A stretch of DNA of 64,000 bases from assembly GCA_002256245.1 (NCBI GenBank), contig NKIU01000006.1:124001-188000 (forward strand), written 5' to 3'. The notes under the pieces are model-generated. The model was not told the origin of the DNA, made no database searches, and worked only from the letters and a program-made list of their open reading frames with translations. The stretch comes from Pseudorhodobacter sp. PARRP1 (lineage in GTDB: Bacteria > Pseudomonadota > Alphaproteobacteria > Rhodobacterales > Rhodobacteraceae). Position numbers and translations under genes: made by a program. Shown piece by piece: positions 55,607-62,279 of the stretch (its first letter is position 1; each line of letters opens with the position of its first letter).

Positions 55607-56103
55607 TTGGCCACCCAAGTTTTGACCACGTCCTTGACGGTGTGGCCACCCATGTAGAGGGCCATGTAGAGGCCGCTAAGCTGGATCAGATCGGTGAACG
55701 GCATCGGCGGCAGGGCAGTCTTCCAGATCGCATTGGCGACGTGCAGCAGCACCGAATTCCACAGCCACAGAAAGCCCAGTAGATACATGCCAGCCGGTCG
55801 CCAAGCGCGCATCCACACCGGCTCATCCTGCTCGGCCTCGAGCGTGGCAAGCTGCAAATCGCGGTCGTAGGTCGCGATCATGTCAGGGGCTGCGCGGTCC
55901 ACTTCGCGCATGGCCTCAATCACGCGGCCCGGATCACTCTCGACGGCCTTCGGCAGTTCCTCCGGCGTCGTGCCGACCCGGTCTGCGATGGCCTTGATGA
56001 TGATGGCAGCAAACGGGCCATCCTTGTCGCCGATCTTCTTTGACAGCAGCTTTTCGACGGCAGGCACGCCGGATTTCAGGGCAAGGGTGATCAATGGGTT
56101 CAT
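55603..56103 (-). CDS. 3TM-type holin
   Basis: A 166-residue holin of the Holin_3TM family. A soluble N-terminal helical part (LKSGVPAVEKLLSKKIGDKD, TYDRDLQLATLEAEQDEPVW) is followed by hydrophobic segments MRAWRPAGMYLLGFLWLWNSVLL (in part) and FTDLIQLSGLYMALYMGGHTVKD. This matches the GTA and transposable-phage holins of Rhodobacteraceae. It forms the pore that releases or triggers the endolysin encoded two genes upstream. Confidence 0.88.
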   Translation of the reverse strand: MNPLITLALKSGVPAVEKLLSKKIGDKDGPFAAIIIKAIADRVGTTPEELPKAVESDPGRVIEAMREVDRAAPDMIATYDRDLQLATLEAEQDEPVWMRAWRPAGMYLLGFLWLWNSVLLHVANAIWKTALPPMPFTDLIQLSGLYMALYMGGHTVKDVVKTWVAK

Positions 56104-56106
56104 CGG

Positions 56107-56433
56107 TCAGCCCTCCTGCCCAAGAGGAATCGGATCGCCGGGGCGGAACGGCCCACCAGTGGCCGCGATGCATGCCTTACCATCGGCCACCGCGAACAAT
56201 GCAGTCCAGGTGGAGCCATTCGGGTTTGCGGTGATGATCAGCTTGCCGCCGCGCCCCTTTCCGGCAAGGTCGCCCGAGAACAGCGGCACCTCGGCAAACT
56301 TCGCCTTCAGCTGCTGCAGAAGATCGGCTGCAGGCGCGCAAGACACCGTTGCGGCTGGCAAGGCTGGCGCTAAGGCGGTCAATCCGACCAGCGCCAAGGC
56401 ACAGATCAGCACGGCTAGAACTAAGGCTTTCAT
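56107..56433 (-). CDS. Exported protein in lysis cassette, unknown
   Basis: A 108-residue protein with a signal peptide or membrane anchor (KALVLAVLICALALVGLTALAPALPAAT, in part) and a small soluble domain (LIITANPNGSTWTALFAVADG) with two cysteines. It sits between lysozyme (TGATG overlap) and holin, so a role in lysis, such as an outer-membrane or periplasmic helper, is likely. No lipobox is evident. I cannot name a family. Confidence 0.7.
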   Translation of the reverse strand: MKALVLAVLICALALVGLTALAPALPAATVSCAPAADLLQQLKAKFAEVPLFSGDLAGKGRGGKLIITANPNGSTWTALFAVADGKACIAATGGPFRPGDPIPLGQEG

Positions 56434-57359
56434 CAGAAGCTCCGCAGGATGGCCGCGACACGCGGCAGGGTGGGGTTGATTTTGGCGGCGATCACGTCGC
56501 GGTAGCGCCACGCCAGCGATGCGCCCCAGATCGCGATGCCAAGGGCCGAGACATCGCCACTGAACGGCACGCTTGTGATCTGATCAGCAAGGCCCGTGGC
56601 GGCAGCGGGCAAGGTCGCGGCGGCGGCCAGCGAGGGTGCGACCGACTTGGCGCGGGCGTCGAGGCGGCGCTGCAATGTGGTCAAGGTGGCTCGGCCGATG
56701 ATGCCGTCCACAGTCAGACCGTGATCGGCTTGGAACTTGCGGGCGGCGCTATCGAGGATGGCATTGCTATTCGGGCCGGGGTCATAGCCCAGCAGCTTGA
56801 AGCCATTGCGGGCGGCGGCGATCTCGGCCCCGGACAGGTGCAAGCCCCAACGCGCAAAGCCTGCCACCGGCGTGGGCAGCGCGGGGGCGCGATACTTGCC
56901 GTCGAGCAGCATGGCCGCTTCGCGCTCACGCCGGGCGGTGAGGCCGGGCAGCACCTTGCCGCCCGCTTTGTTCCACGCGCAGAGCCGCGCGATGATCTCG
57001 GAACGCGAGGCCTTGGCCTTCCACGCCTGCACCCACGTGGCGCGGGTGATTGCGCCCAAATTCCAGTGAAACGACAGGCCCGCGTCAAACTCATTCTGCT
57101 TCGGCCGGATGACTTCGGAGCCTTGAACGATGGACATCGCCCTCTCGACGGCAGGCTCGTATTTCGCGCGCAAGGCCTGTTGCAGCAGTTCGGTCGCCTG
57201 CTCTTTGGTGATGACCATGCCCGCCTTGGGCGCGACCACGCCGGTCGCTGCCGTCAGCCCGGCACCGATGGTCCACACGCCCACGCTGTCACGGTAGGCG
57301 CGCAACACAACGCCCTCTTCAAGCTCGAGGGCGGCGATGCCTTGGGCGCTGGTTTGCAT
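56433..57359 (-). CDS. Endolysin: GH24 lysozyme with peptidoglycan-binding domain
   Basis: A 308-residue lysozyme. The GH24 (T4-like) active site is E15-D24-T30 in LELEEGVVLRAYRDSVGVWTIGAG (in part). The domain extends to about residue 160 (GLTARREREAAMLL). A PG_binding_1 domain follows at about 175-230 (EIAAARNGFKLLGYDPG, FQADHGLTVDGIIGRATL). Unusually, the C terminus has another hydrophobic helix (ALGIAIWGASLAWRYRDVIAA), so it may be membrane-tethered, perhaps with delayed release. GAGGATCAGTC precedes the ATG. It is the first late gene after the repeated palindrome. Confidence 0.9.
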   Translation of the reverse strand: MQTSAQGIAALELEEGVVLRAYRDSVGVWTIGAGLTAATGVVAPKAGMVITKEQATELLQQALRAKYEPAVERAMSIVQGSEVIRPKQNEFDAGLSFHWNLGAITRATWVQAWKAKASRSEIIARLCAWNKAGGKVLPGLTARREREAAMLLDGKYRAPALPTPVAGFARWGLHLSGAEIAAARNGFKLLGYDPGPNSNAILDSAARKFQADHGLTVDGIIGRATLTTLQRRLDARAKSVAPSLAAAATLPAAATGLADQITSVPFSGDVSALGIAIWGASLAWRYRDVIAAKINPTLPRVAAILRSF

Positions 57360-57438
57360 GACTGATCCTCAGGGAAAGGAGGCGAAGCCGAGGCCCGCGA
57401 ATTCCCGGTCAGTATGCGATGCAAAGGGGGGTCAAATT

Positions 57439-57462
57439 AACCTACAACGGTGTGTAGGGAGA
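57439..57462 (-). promoter_or_regulatory. Late-promoter palindrome upstream of lysozyme (Plys-like)
   Basis: This is the second copy of the 24-base repeat with CCTACA-N6-TGTAGG (compare 48106-48129). It starts right after the stop of the Mor/C-like gene. On the minus strand CATACT (57416-57411) follows after 22 bases, nearly the same spacing as in the other copy. The lysozyme gene starts 80 bases downstream. Mu has the C-dependent promoter Plys at this place. Confidence 0.65.
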
Positions 57463-57849
57463 TCAGAGCAGTGGCAACTGATCGGGATGCGGCCCCTCAC
57501 GTTTGGGCGCATTATCGTCAAGCCAACGGGCGACCGTTGGCATTGTGGCATGCAGCTTGCGGCAAATATCCGTCCTGGACAAGCCGTCAACCGTCAGCAG
57601 GTATTTTGCGATCCACGGCTTGGCCGTGGGCACCCGCGCGGGCAATTTGTCAGCAACCGCCGCCAGCGCGCGCAGCCCGTCGAGCCCAATTACTTCAACC
57701 GCCAGCGCCTTTCCCTTGGGGTCTTTGGCGACGTAAAACTCCGCACCGCCAAAAGCCAAAAGGAACCGAACGGCAAGTTCGGCTCCGAGGGCAGTGACAT
57801 AGGGGTCGATGTGCGCGGGCGGGCGCGGGATGTTGGGGATGCTAGACAT
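57463..57849 (-). CDS. Mor/C family late transcription activator
   Basis: A 128-residue protein of the Mor/C family. LGAELAVRFLLAFGGAEFYVAKDP is the family's dimer and beta-strand DNA-intercalation region (AFGG..xYV). The C-terminal LSRTDICRKLHATMPTVARWL is the helix-turn-helix. I prefer the ATG at 57849 (GGGAGGT close upstream) over 57861. Only one such gene is visible. Its position just before the lysis genes equals that of Mu C, so it should activate the late promoters, probably through the repeat that starts one base after its stop codon. Confidence 0.85.
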   Translation of the reverse strand: MSSIPNIPRPPAHIDPYVTALGAELAVRFLLAFGGAEFYVAKDPKGKALAVEVIGLDGLRALAAVADKLPARVPTAKPWIAKYLLTVDGLSRTDICRKLHATMPTVARWLDDNAPKREGPHPDQLPLL

Positions 57850-58483
57850 CTGACCTCCCATCGAACTTATCGATCTCGTTGCCCCATACCGTCCAACCCT
57901 TGCGGGGCTGTCGGCTGAACAACTCGCACCGCTGTGCGTTGGGCATCAGCTTCTCAGCCTCGCGGAAGCACTCATCCGGCTTGCGGCTATGTTGGCGGGC
58001 AAGGCCGAAGATCGTGTTGCGGACCGAGCGTGTCGTCTTAGGCGCGCCCCGCGTGGCGATCAGGAAAGGTTCACCTGCGTTGCGCAAGATGTATCCGGTC
58101 CCGAAGCTCTGCTTGCCGTTTTTCGTCTGTTTGACCCACTGACCTTGGGTTTTGTAGGTGAAGCCCCATGCCGCAATCAGATCCAGCGCCTCGGGCAACA
58201 TCGGCCCAACCGCCCAGAACCACATCAGACAATCGCGCGCGGCAAGTAGCTCGACGGGCATAGCTTTGCCTTCCTCGATCGACATCGTCTTGTATTGCGC
58301 TTGCGGGGACTTCTCGTATCCGCGTTCGGAGCGCATTTCATACTGCCACGGGAAATCGACCATGATCAGATCGAAGCCTCCCACGGGCCGCAGCGTACGA
58401 AACTGGCTGATCAGTCCAGGCCCGACAACGCAAGGCTTGGAAGCCTGCGCGGTTTGCCCAAACAGATCTGGCGCGAGGTTCAT
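57842..58483 (-). CDS. MT-A70 family DNA N6-adenine methyltransferase
   Basis: A 213-residue adenine methyltransferase. The catalytic motif reads DFPW (43-46) instead of DPPW, inside FDLIMVDFPWQYEM. SAM-binding parts are CLMWFWAVGPMLPEALDLIAAWGF (in part) and GEPFLIATRGAP. Phage members methylate their own DNA to escape restriction or alter regulation. It overlaps the Mor/C-like gene by eight bases, so it is read with the middle genes. Together with the Mom-like module the phage seems to carry two unrelated DNA-modification strategies. Confidence 0.87.
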   Translation of the reverse strand: MNLAPDLFGQTAQASKPCVVGPGLISQFRTLRPVGGFDLIMVDFPWQYEMRSERGYEKSPQAQYKTMSIEEGKAMPVELLAARDCLMWFWAVGPMLPEALDLIAAWGFTYKTQGQWVKQTKNGKQSFGTGYILRNAGEPFLIATRGAPKTTRSVRNTIFGLARQHSRKPDECFREAEKLMPNAQRCELFSRQPRKGWTVWGNEIDKFDGRSDV

Positions 58484-58710
58484 GCGCCACCCCGGATGCT
58501 CAGGAATACAGAGCCGCGCGACATGCCGGTCAGATCGTCCACAAGCTGCACGTCGATCTCGTCCGCGTTCGATCCGCGCAGCCGCTTTGCAAGCTGCTCA
58601 AGGGCATCGGCAAAGACCCCCCGCGCTTCACGGCTGGTCGTGATCGCCTCGTCAAAGGTGCAGGCCCGAAGCGTGACCTGAAGCTCGGCGCTGATGTCCG
58701 GCCCGCTCAT
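58480..58710 (-). CDS. Small phage protein, unknown
   Basis: A 76-residue protein (MSGPDISAELQVTLRACTFDEAITTSREARGVFADALEQ, quoted in part) with one probable helix and a C-terminal strand pair (DVQLVDDLTGMSRGSVFLSI). Start at 58710 overlaps the GemA stop by four bases and the stop overlaps the methyltransferase start likewise. The function is unknown. Confidence 0.65.
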   Translation of the reverse strand: MSGPDISAELQVTLRACTFDEAITTSREARGVFADALEQLAKRLRGSNADEIDVQLVDDLTGMSRGSVFLSIRGGA

Positions 58711-59150
58711 AGGTAGATCCCCGCGCGCAGGCACATCGCCTTCAACGCCTCGATGACGGTGGCGATCTGCTTCCAGTCGCGCAGCCCATCGATGTCGAAT
58801 GGCACAGCGCCCCATGCCTTCTCGAATCGTGCGCGGATGAAAGCATTCAGGCCAGCGGCCCCCGGCAGTTCAACAGCGCCAGCCTTCACCAGCTTGCCCC
58901 AAAGGACGTGGCAAAACTTGATATCCTTGCGCGTGGCGGGGCGACGGTAAGAGCGGCTGGCCTTCCCGACCGAGGGCTTGAACCCCTTGGCCTTCAGCGC
59001 CTCCAACACCGCCAGCTGCTCGGCCGATGTCATGGCCGACAGGCTGGCCTTCCCGGTGACCAGCAACTGCAGATCACGGCGGGTGTCGTTGTCCATGCCG
59101 AGGTCGCGGCAGGCGACGTGGATGGTTTTCAGGACGGTATTGGCGGTCAT
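58707..59150 (-). CDS. gemA: GemA family regulatory protein (Mu gp16-like, DUF1018)
   Basis: A 147-residue protein matching GemA/gp16: IHVACRDLGMDNDTRRDLQLLVTGKASLSAMTSAEQLAVLEALKAKGF (in part), DIKFCHVLWGKLVKAGAVELPG and the C-terminal LRDWKQIATVIEALKAMCLRAG. In Mu GemA affects host DNA topology and expression of genes decoupled from replication. Here it is read with the early-middle genes and lies before the methyltransferase. Overlaps both neighbours. Confidence 0.88.
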   Translation of the reverse strand: MTANTVLKTIHVACRDLGMDNDTRRDLQLLVTGKASLSAMTSAEQLAVLEALKAKGFKPSVGKASRSYRRPATRKDIKFCHVLWGKLVKAGAVELPGAAGLNAFIRARFEKAWGAVPFDIDGLRDWKQIATVIEALKAMCLRAGIYL

Positions 59151-59398
59151 TTCGGCAGGGCCTTTCTCTGTCCAATCAGGGTTTCGATTTCTTCGACGGC
59201 GGCTTTCACGAGTTGGTTCAGCTCAATCACGAAGGTCGGACCCTTGCGGTCGGTCCAACTGATGTGGACTTCGCCAACCGTCAGGGTGACGCGCAGTGGC
59301 ACACCATCAATGTGGCCCTCAGCCTCGCCCAGCACCGCGCCCTTGGCGGCGCGGTCCACGACCAGCATCGGGGCTTTGACGAGGGCGACGACTGTCAA
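59147..59398 (-). CDS. Small early phage protein, unknown
   Basis: An 83-residue protein: alternating hydrophobic strands (VVALVKAPMLVVDRAAKGAVLGEAEG, PLRVTLTVGEVHISWTD) and a C-terminal helix (ELNQLVKAAVEEIETLIGQ). It looks like a compact alpha/beta domain. It lies between DUF3164 and GemA with an ATGA overlap to the latter. No family recognised. Confidence 0.65.
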   Translation of the reverse strand: MTVVALVKAPMLVVDRAAKGAVLGEAEGHIDGVPLRVTLTVGEVHISWTDRKGPTFVIELNQLVKAAVEEIETLIGQRKALPK

Positions 59399-59401
59399 GG
59401 T

Positions 59402-60064
59402 CTATGCCTTCGCCAGATCGATGGTGACCGCCTGCCAAGCGCCGTCGACAGTGTCGCGGCGATGCCAGCGCACATAGGTCTTGGAGCCTTCCACCCGCAT
59501 CGCATCGCGGATTGCCTTCATCGCGCGCAGCCAGCGCGCATCGGTGATTTCCAACCGCAGCAGCATGAAGATTTCAGAGCGGTTGATCTGGCCTGCCTTG
59601 TCGGTGTTGAAGGCGCGGGTCACGATGGCGCGGATTTCATCGCGCGAACCTTGTGCCCATTCGTTCAAGCATTCATCGACCAGCCCCTTGGCGATCTGCA
59701 GCTCGGGGCCGAACACGATGTTGTCGGAGACCTGGACGGAAACCTTGAACAGCCCGTCATGCGTGGTCAGGGTCTTGTTGCCCTTGGCCCCGCCCACCGT
59801 GCTTTCATATTCCTGTGCCAGCAGCGCCTCAAACGCACCCAGATCGTCAAAGGTGTGCTCTTTGAAACGCGCCACCTGGTTGGAAAGGGCGATGGCGTGA
59901 CCCATCACCTTGCGCACCAGGTCGTCTTCCAGAAGGTGCTGCGGCTTGGCCAGCGAGACCGGAATCCAGCCGCCTTTGGGGTCGCCGATCTCTTCCACGC
60001 CATTGACGCTGCGGCGACCGGTGGGGATTTCGGCAGGGGGATAAACAGAGGCTTTAACGTCCAT
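59402..60064 (-). CDS. DUF3164 family early phage protein
   Basis: A 220-residue DUF3164 protein, widely found in the early region of transposable phages. Landmarks: DPKGGWIPVSLAKPQHLLEDDLVRKVMGHA (in part), FDDLGAFEALLAQEYESTVGGAKGNKTLTTHDGLFKV (in part), QINRSEIFMLLRLEITDARW. Its biochemical role is unknown; the position between transposition genes and GemA suggests replication. Only two bases separate it from the gene before. Confidence 0.87.
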   Translation of the reverse strand: MDVKASVYPPAEIPTGRRSVNGVEEIGDPKGGWIPVSLAKPQHLLEDDLVRKVMGHAIALSNQVARFKEHTFDDLGAFEALLAQEYESTVGGAKGNKTLTTHDGLFKVSVQVSDNIVFGPELQIAKGLVDECLNEWAQGSRDEIRAIVTRAFNTDKAGQINRSEIFMLLRLEITDARWLRAMKAIRDAMRVEGSKTYVRWHRRDTVDGAWQAVTIDLAKA

Positions 60065-60065
60065 T

Positions 60066-60281
60066 TTAACGGTCCTTTACATGGGGGAAAAAGTCGGCCG
60101 GGGGCGCTTCCCCCGGCTTGGTGGGGGCAAGGCCGAGGACGGCCAGCAGCAGCGCCATCGCCTCGATTTCGTCAAACGAACAATCGGTCACGCCGCGCTT
60201 GCCGTGCAGATCGACCTTGCCGATGGCCTTAGACGCGCGCGTCAGGATGTTTTCGGCCGGGAGCCTTGCGGTATCGGTCAC
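60066..60281 (-). CDS. Small early phage protein, unknown
   Basis: A 71-residue protein starting with GTG at 60281 that overlaps the stop of the HTH gene (GTGA) and has GGGGAGG upstream. It has the pattern LTRASKAIGKVDLHGKRGVTDCSFDEIEAMALLLAVLGLAP, quoted in part: a small helical domain with one Cys. An ATG at 60308 lies inside the HTH gene and is less likely. No known function. Confidence 0.65.
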   Translation of the reverse strand: MTDTARLPAENILTRASKAIGKVDLHGKRGVTDCSFDEIEAMALLLAVLGLAPTKPGEAPPADFFPHVKDR

Positions 60282-60511
60282 ACCGTGCCCTCCCCTGTCA
60301 GCAGCCAATCGGCGCTGCAGCGCAGGCCCCTCGCCAAGCCGGTCAGAGCAACACCACCGGGCATGTTCTTGCCGTAGAGGTAGGCCTCAAAGGTCGCCTG
60401 CGAGAGATTGCAAGCCATGGCAGCCTTCGGCACCGTGTAGTTGTAGCGCTCCACCTGAATGCGGATGCGCTTGCCGACTTCCTCCGGCGTGGGGGTGGTT
60501 TTTTCGGTCAT
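60278..60511 (-). CDS. Small helix-turn-helix regulator
   Basis: A 77-residue protein with a lambda-Cro/XRE-like fold: VGKRIRIQVERYNYTVPKAAMACNLSQATFEAYLYGKNMPGGVALTGLARGLRCSADWLLTGE, quoted in part, is nearly a whole HTH domain and ends in the DWLLTG phrase common to phage repressors and Cro proteins. It may act on early or middle promoters. ATGA overlap upstream, GTGA overlap downstream. Confidence 0.8.
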   Translation of the reverse strand: MTEKTTPTPEEVGKRIRIQVERYNYTVPKAAMACNLSQATFEAYLYGKNMPGGVALTGLARGLRCSADWLLTGEGTV

Positions 60512-60888
60512 TCCTTTCCCTCCAAATAACGCGGGCAGCGATTGCACGCCCGGTGCATGCGGTTGCGCAAAGGGCTGCCCAAGGTGCTGCTGCCTGCCTT
60601 GTCGCGCCAATCCTGACAGACCTGCACAGGCATCTCGCCAAAGGCCGGGCACTCGACCTTGCCGTTCATCAGCACCCCGCGCACGCGCACCTCGATGCGG
60701 TCGGTAGAGGCGGCATAGATCTTGCGCAGCACTTGGCTGACCGCAGCGCCGGAGCATTCCAGCGCCGTTGCAACCTTGTTCTGTGACGTCCTGGTGCAGG
60801 CGATTGCGAGAACCTCCACCCAATCCGGCAGGGCATCGCCCCAAGCCTCTCTGGCGGTCTGCAGCGGTGTAAGTTTCAAAACGGTCAT
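60508..60888 (-). CDS. HTH protein with C-terminal Cys cluster
   Basis: A 126-residue protein with an N-terminal helix-turn-helix-like part (LAIACTRTSQNKVATALECSGAAVSQVLRKIY, in part; the phrase NKVATALECSGAAVSQVL is the recognition region) and a C-terminal Cys-rich part (VECPAFGEMPVQVCQDWRDKAG, CNRCPRYL) that could bind zinc or an iron-sulfur cluster. It resembles small regulators of the early operon in RcapMu-like phages, but I cannot name the family. Confidence 0.72.
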   Translation of the reverse strand: MTVLKLTPLQTAREAWGDALPDWVEVLAIACTRTSQNKVATALECSGAAVSQVLRKIYAASTDRIEVRVRGVLMNGKVECPAFGEMPVQVCQDWRDKAGSSTLGSPLRNRMHRACNRCPRYLEGKE

Positions 60889-61436
60889 GCCCGCACCTCA
60901 TTGATCGGGGCCGAGGTGCCGATGTTCGGATCAACGATGCACACGAGGCGGCGCGCGCGCGGTGCCCGCACGCCGGTGATGTTGATCAAGCGATAGATCG
61001 CCGCCTTGTGCGGCGGGATCGCCTTCTGCACCACCTTGAGATAGCGCCCGGTCAGCAACAGGCGGCAGTAGGAAGCCGCCTCTTCAATCGTCAGCGGCAG
61101 CGAACAGGTGGCCACCAGATCAGCTGGCGAAAACCCGGTCATCTTGCGCATGGAGGTCCACATCTGCTCGTAAATGTCGCCCACCACAGGCGCGATGCGG
61201 ATCTCGCCCTCGGGGATCACTTCAAAGTGCAGCTTGTTCTTGCGGCCCTTTTCGGTGGCAATACGGCGCACCTTGCCTGCAGCCTCCCATTCTTCGATCA
61301 GATGCGCAGCGTGCCGAACATTGATGGTCACCTCGTAGCTGATGTTGGCGTAGCAGAACTGCTGCAGACGCAACGCCGCCCGCCATGCCGCATCCGCCTT
61401 GGCCTGATGATCCGGGCTGGAATAGGGCTTTGTCAT
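60885..61436 (-). CDS. Early phage protein with probable HTH, unknown
   Basis: A 183-residue protein directly behind gene B. The N-terminal part (WRAALRLQQFCYANISYEVTINVRHAAHLIEEWEAAGKVRRI, in part) looks like a winged helix, and the rest includes a helical segment (LPLTIEEAASYCRLLLTGRYLKV). Possible roles are replication or control of transposition. ATGA overlaps with B and with the following gene. No specific family recognised. Confidence 0.68.
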   Translation of the reverse strand: MTKPYSSPDHQAKADAAWRAALRLQQFCYANISYEVTINVRHAAHLIEEWEAAGKVRRIATEKGRKNKLHFEVIPEGEIRIAPVVGDIYEQMWTSMRKMTGFSPADLVATCSLPLTIEEAASYCRLLLTGRYLKVVQKAIPPHKAAIYRLINITGVRAPRARRLVCIVDPNIGTSAPINEVRA

Positions 61437-62221
61437 GCGGTCCTCCGGCGCGGGGCCACGACACTCAGCTGCGCCCGTGCAATCGGCGCATCACCTGTGT
61501 GCAGCGCTTTGCCGCCCCAATCGCCCAGAGCCATCTTCTTCAGCCCTTTCGACGCGGCGAACTCAAAGATGCCCGCAAGATTGGTCGAGACGTTCCGCAG
61601 CGATCCGCCCGACGCGCTCAACACAGCGGCGCGCAGATCGGCCTCGATGACCACGCCCGGCGCGTAGATCGCGGCAAGGTGCTTTACATCGTCCAGCGTT
61701 GCAGCCTCGGCAGCTTCCCAACTCAGGATACGGCTATGCACGCGCTCCCATGCCTTCAGCTTTTGCGGCAGCAGTTCTTCGCCCATCAGGATCAACGGCA
61801 CCTCCGTGGTGTCGTGGAGGTGGCGCAGCATGTCGATGACCCTGCCCTGCGGGTCTTTCGAGCCTTTGGGGATCAGCTGGTCGGCCTCATCGATGATCAG
61901 GGGACGGTCACTCTGCCGTTGCAGATCGACGGCTTGCAAAAACAGGTCGGCGATGCCGCCGCGTGGCCTGCCGCCGAGTTCGGTGACAATCATGCCAAAC
62001 AGCGTCTTGTTGCCTCCAACTGGCAGTGCGGTGACGTGCACCGCGCGCAAGGCGTTGGTGGCGAAGATGCCCGCATTGGTTTTGCCGAAGCCTGCCGGGC
62101 CATAAAAGCACCCTATCCCCGGCAAGCCAAAGGCGCGGTTCTGCAGGCGCGTGGCCAGCGTCATCAGCCGCGCCACATTGGCCAGCGGGGCGATGTTGTT
62201 AATGGGTGGAGCCTGTGTCAT
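61433..62221 (-). CDS. MuB-like AAA+ ATPase, transposition target activator
   Basis: A 262-residue AAA+ ATPase with Walker A GPAGFGKT (41-48) and Walker B PLIIDEAD with D111-E112, sensor region PLILMGEELLPQ and an Arg-finger-like segment (RVHSRIL). MuB/TnsC-type ATPases form filaments on target DNA and activate the transposase. It lacks the long N-terminal HTH part of Mu B (312 residues) and is more like the shorter B proteins of D3112/B3 and TniB. I start at 62221 (MTQAPPINNI); the in-frame ATG at 62497 lies inside the transposase gene. Confidence 0.9.
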   Translation of the reverse strand: MTQAPPINNIAPLANVARLMTLATRLQNRAFGLPGIGCFYGPAGFGKTNAGIFATNALRAVHVTALPVGGNKTLFGMIVTELGGRPRGGIADLFLQAVDLQRQSDRPLIIDEADQLIPKGSKDPQGRVIDMLRHLHDTTEVPLILMGEELLPQKLKAWERVHSRILSWEAAEAATLDDVKHLAAIYAPGVVIEADLRAAVLSASGGSLRNVSTNLAGIFEFAASKGLKKMALGDWGGKALHTGDAPIARAQLSVVAPRRRTA

Positions 62222-62279
62222 TCTGTCGTCTCTCCTCGTTACCGCCGCCGTAGGGCCTGCCCGCCCTCGGCGGCTTTCC

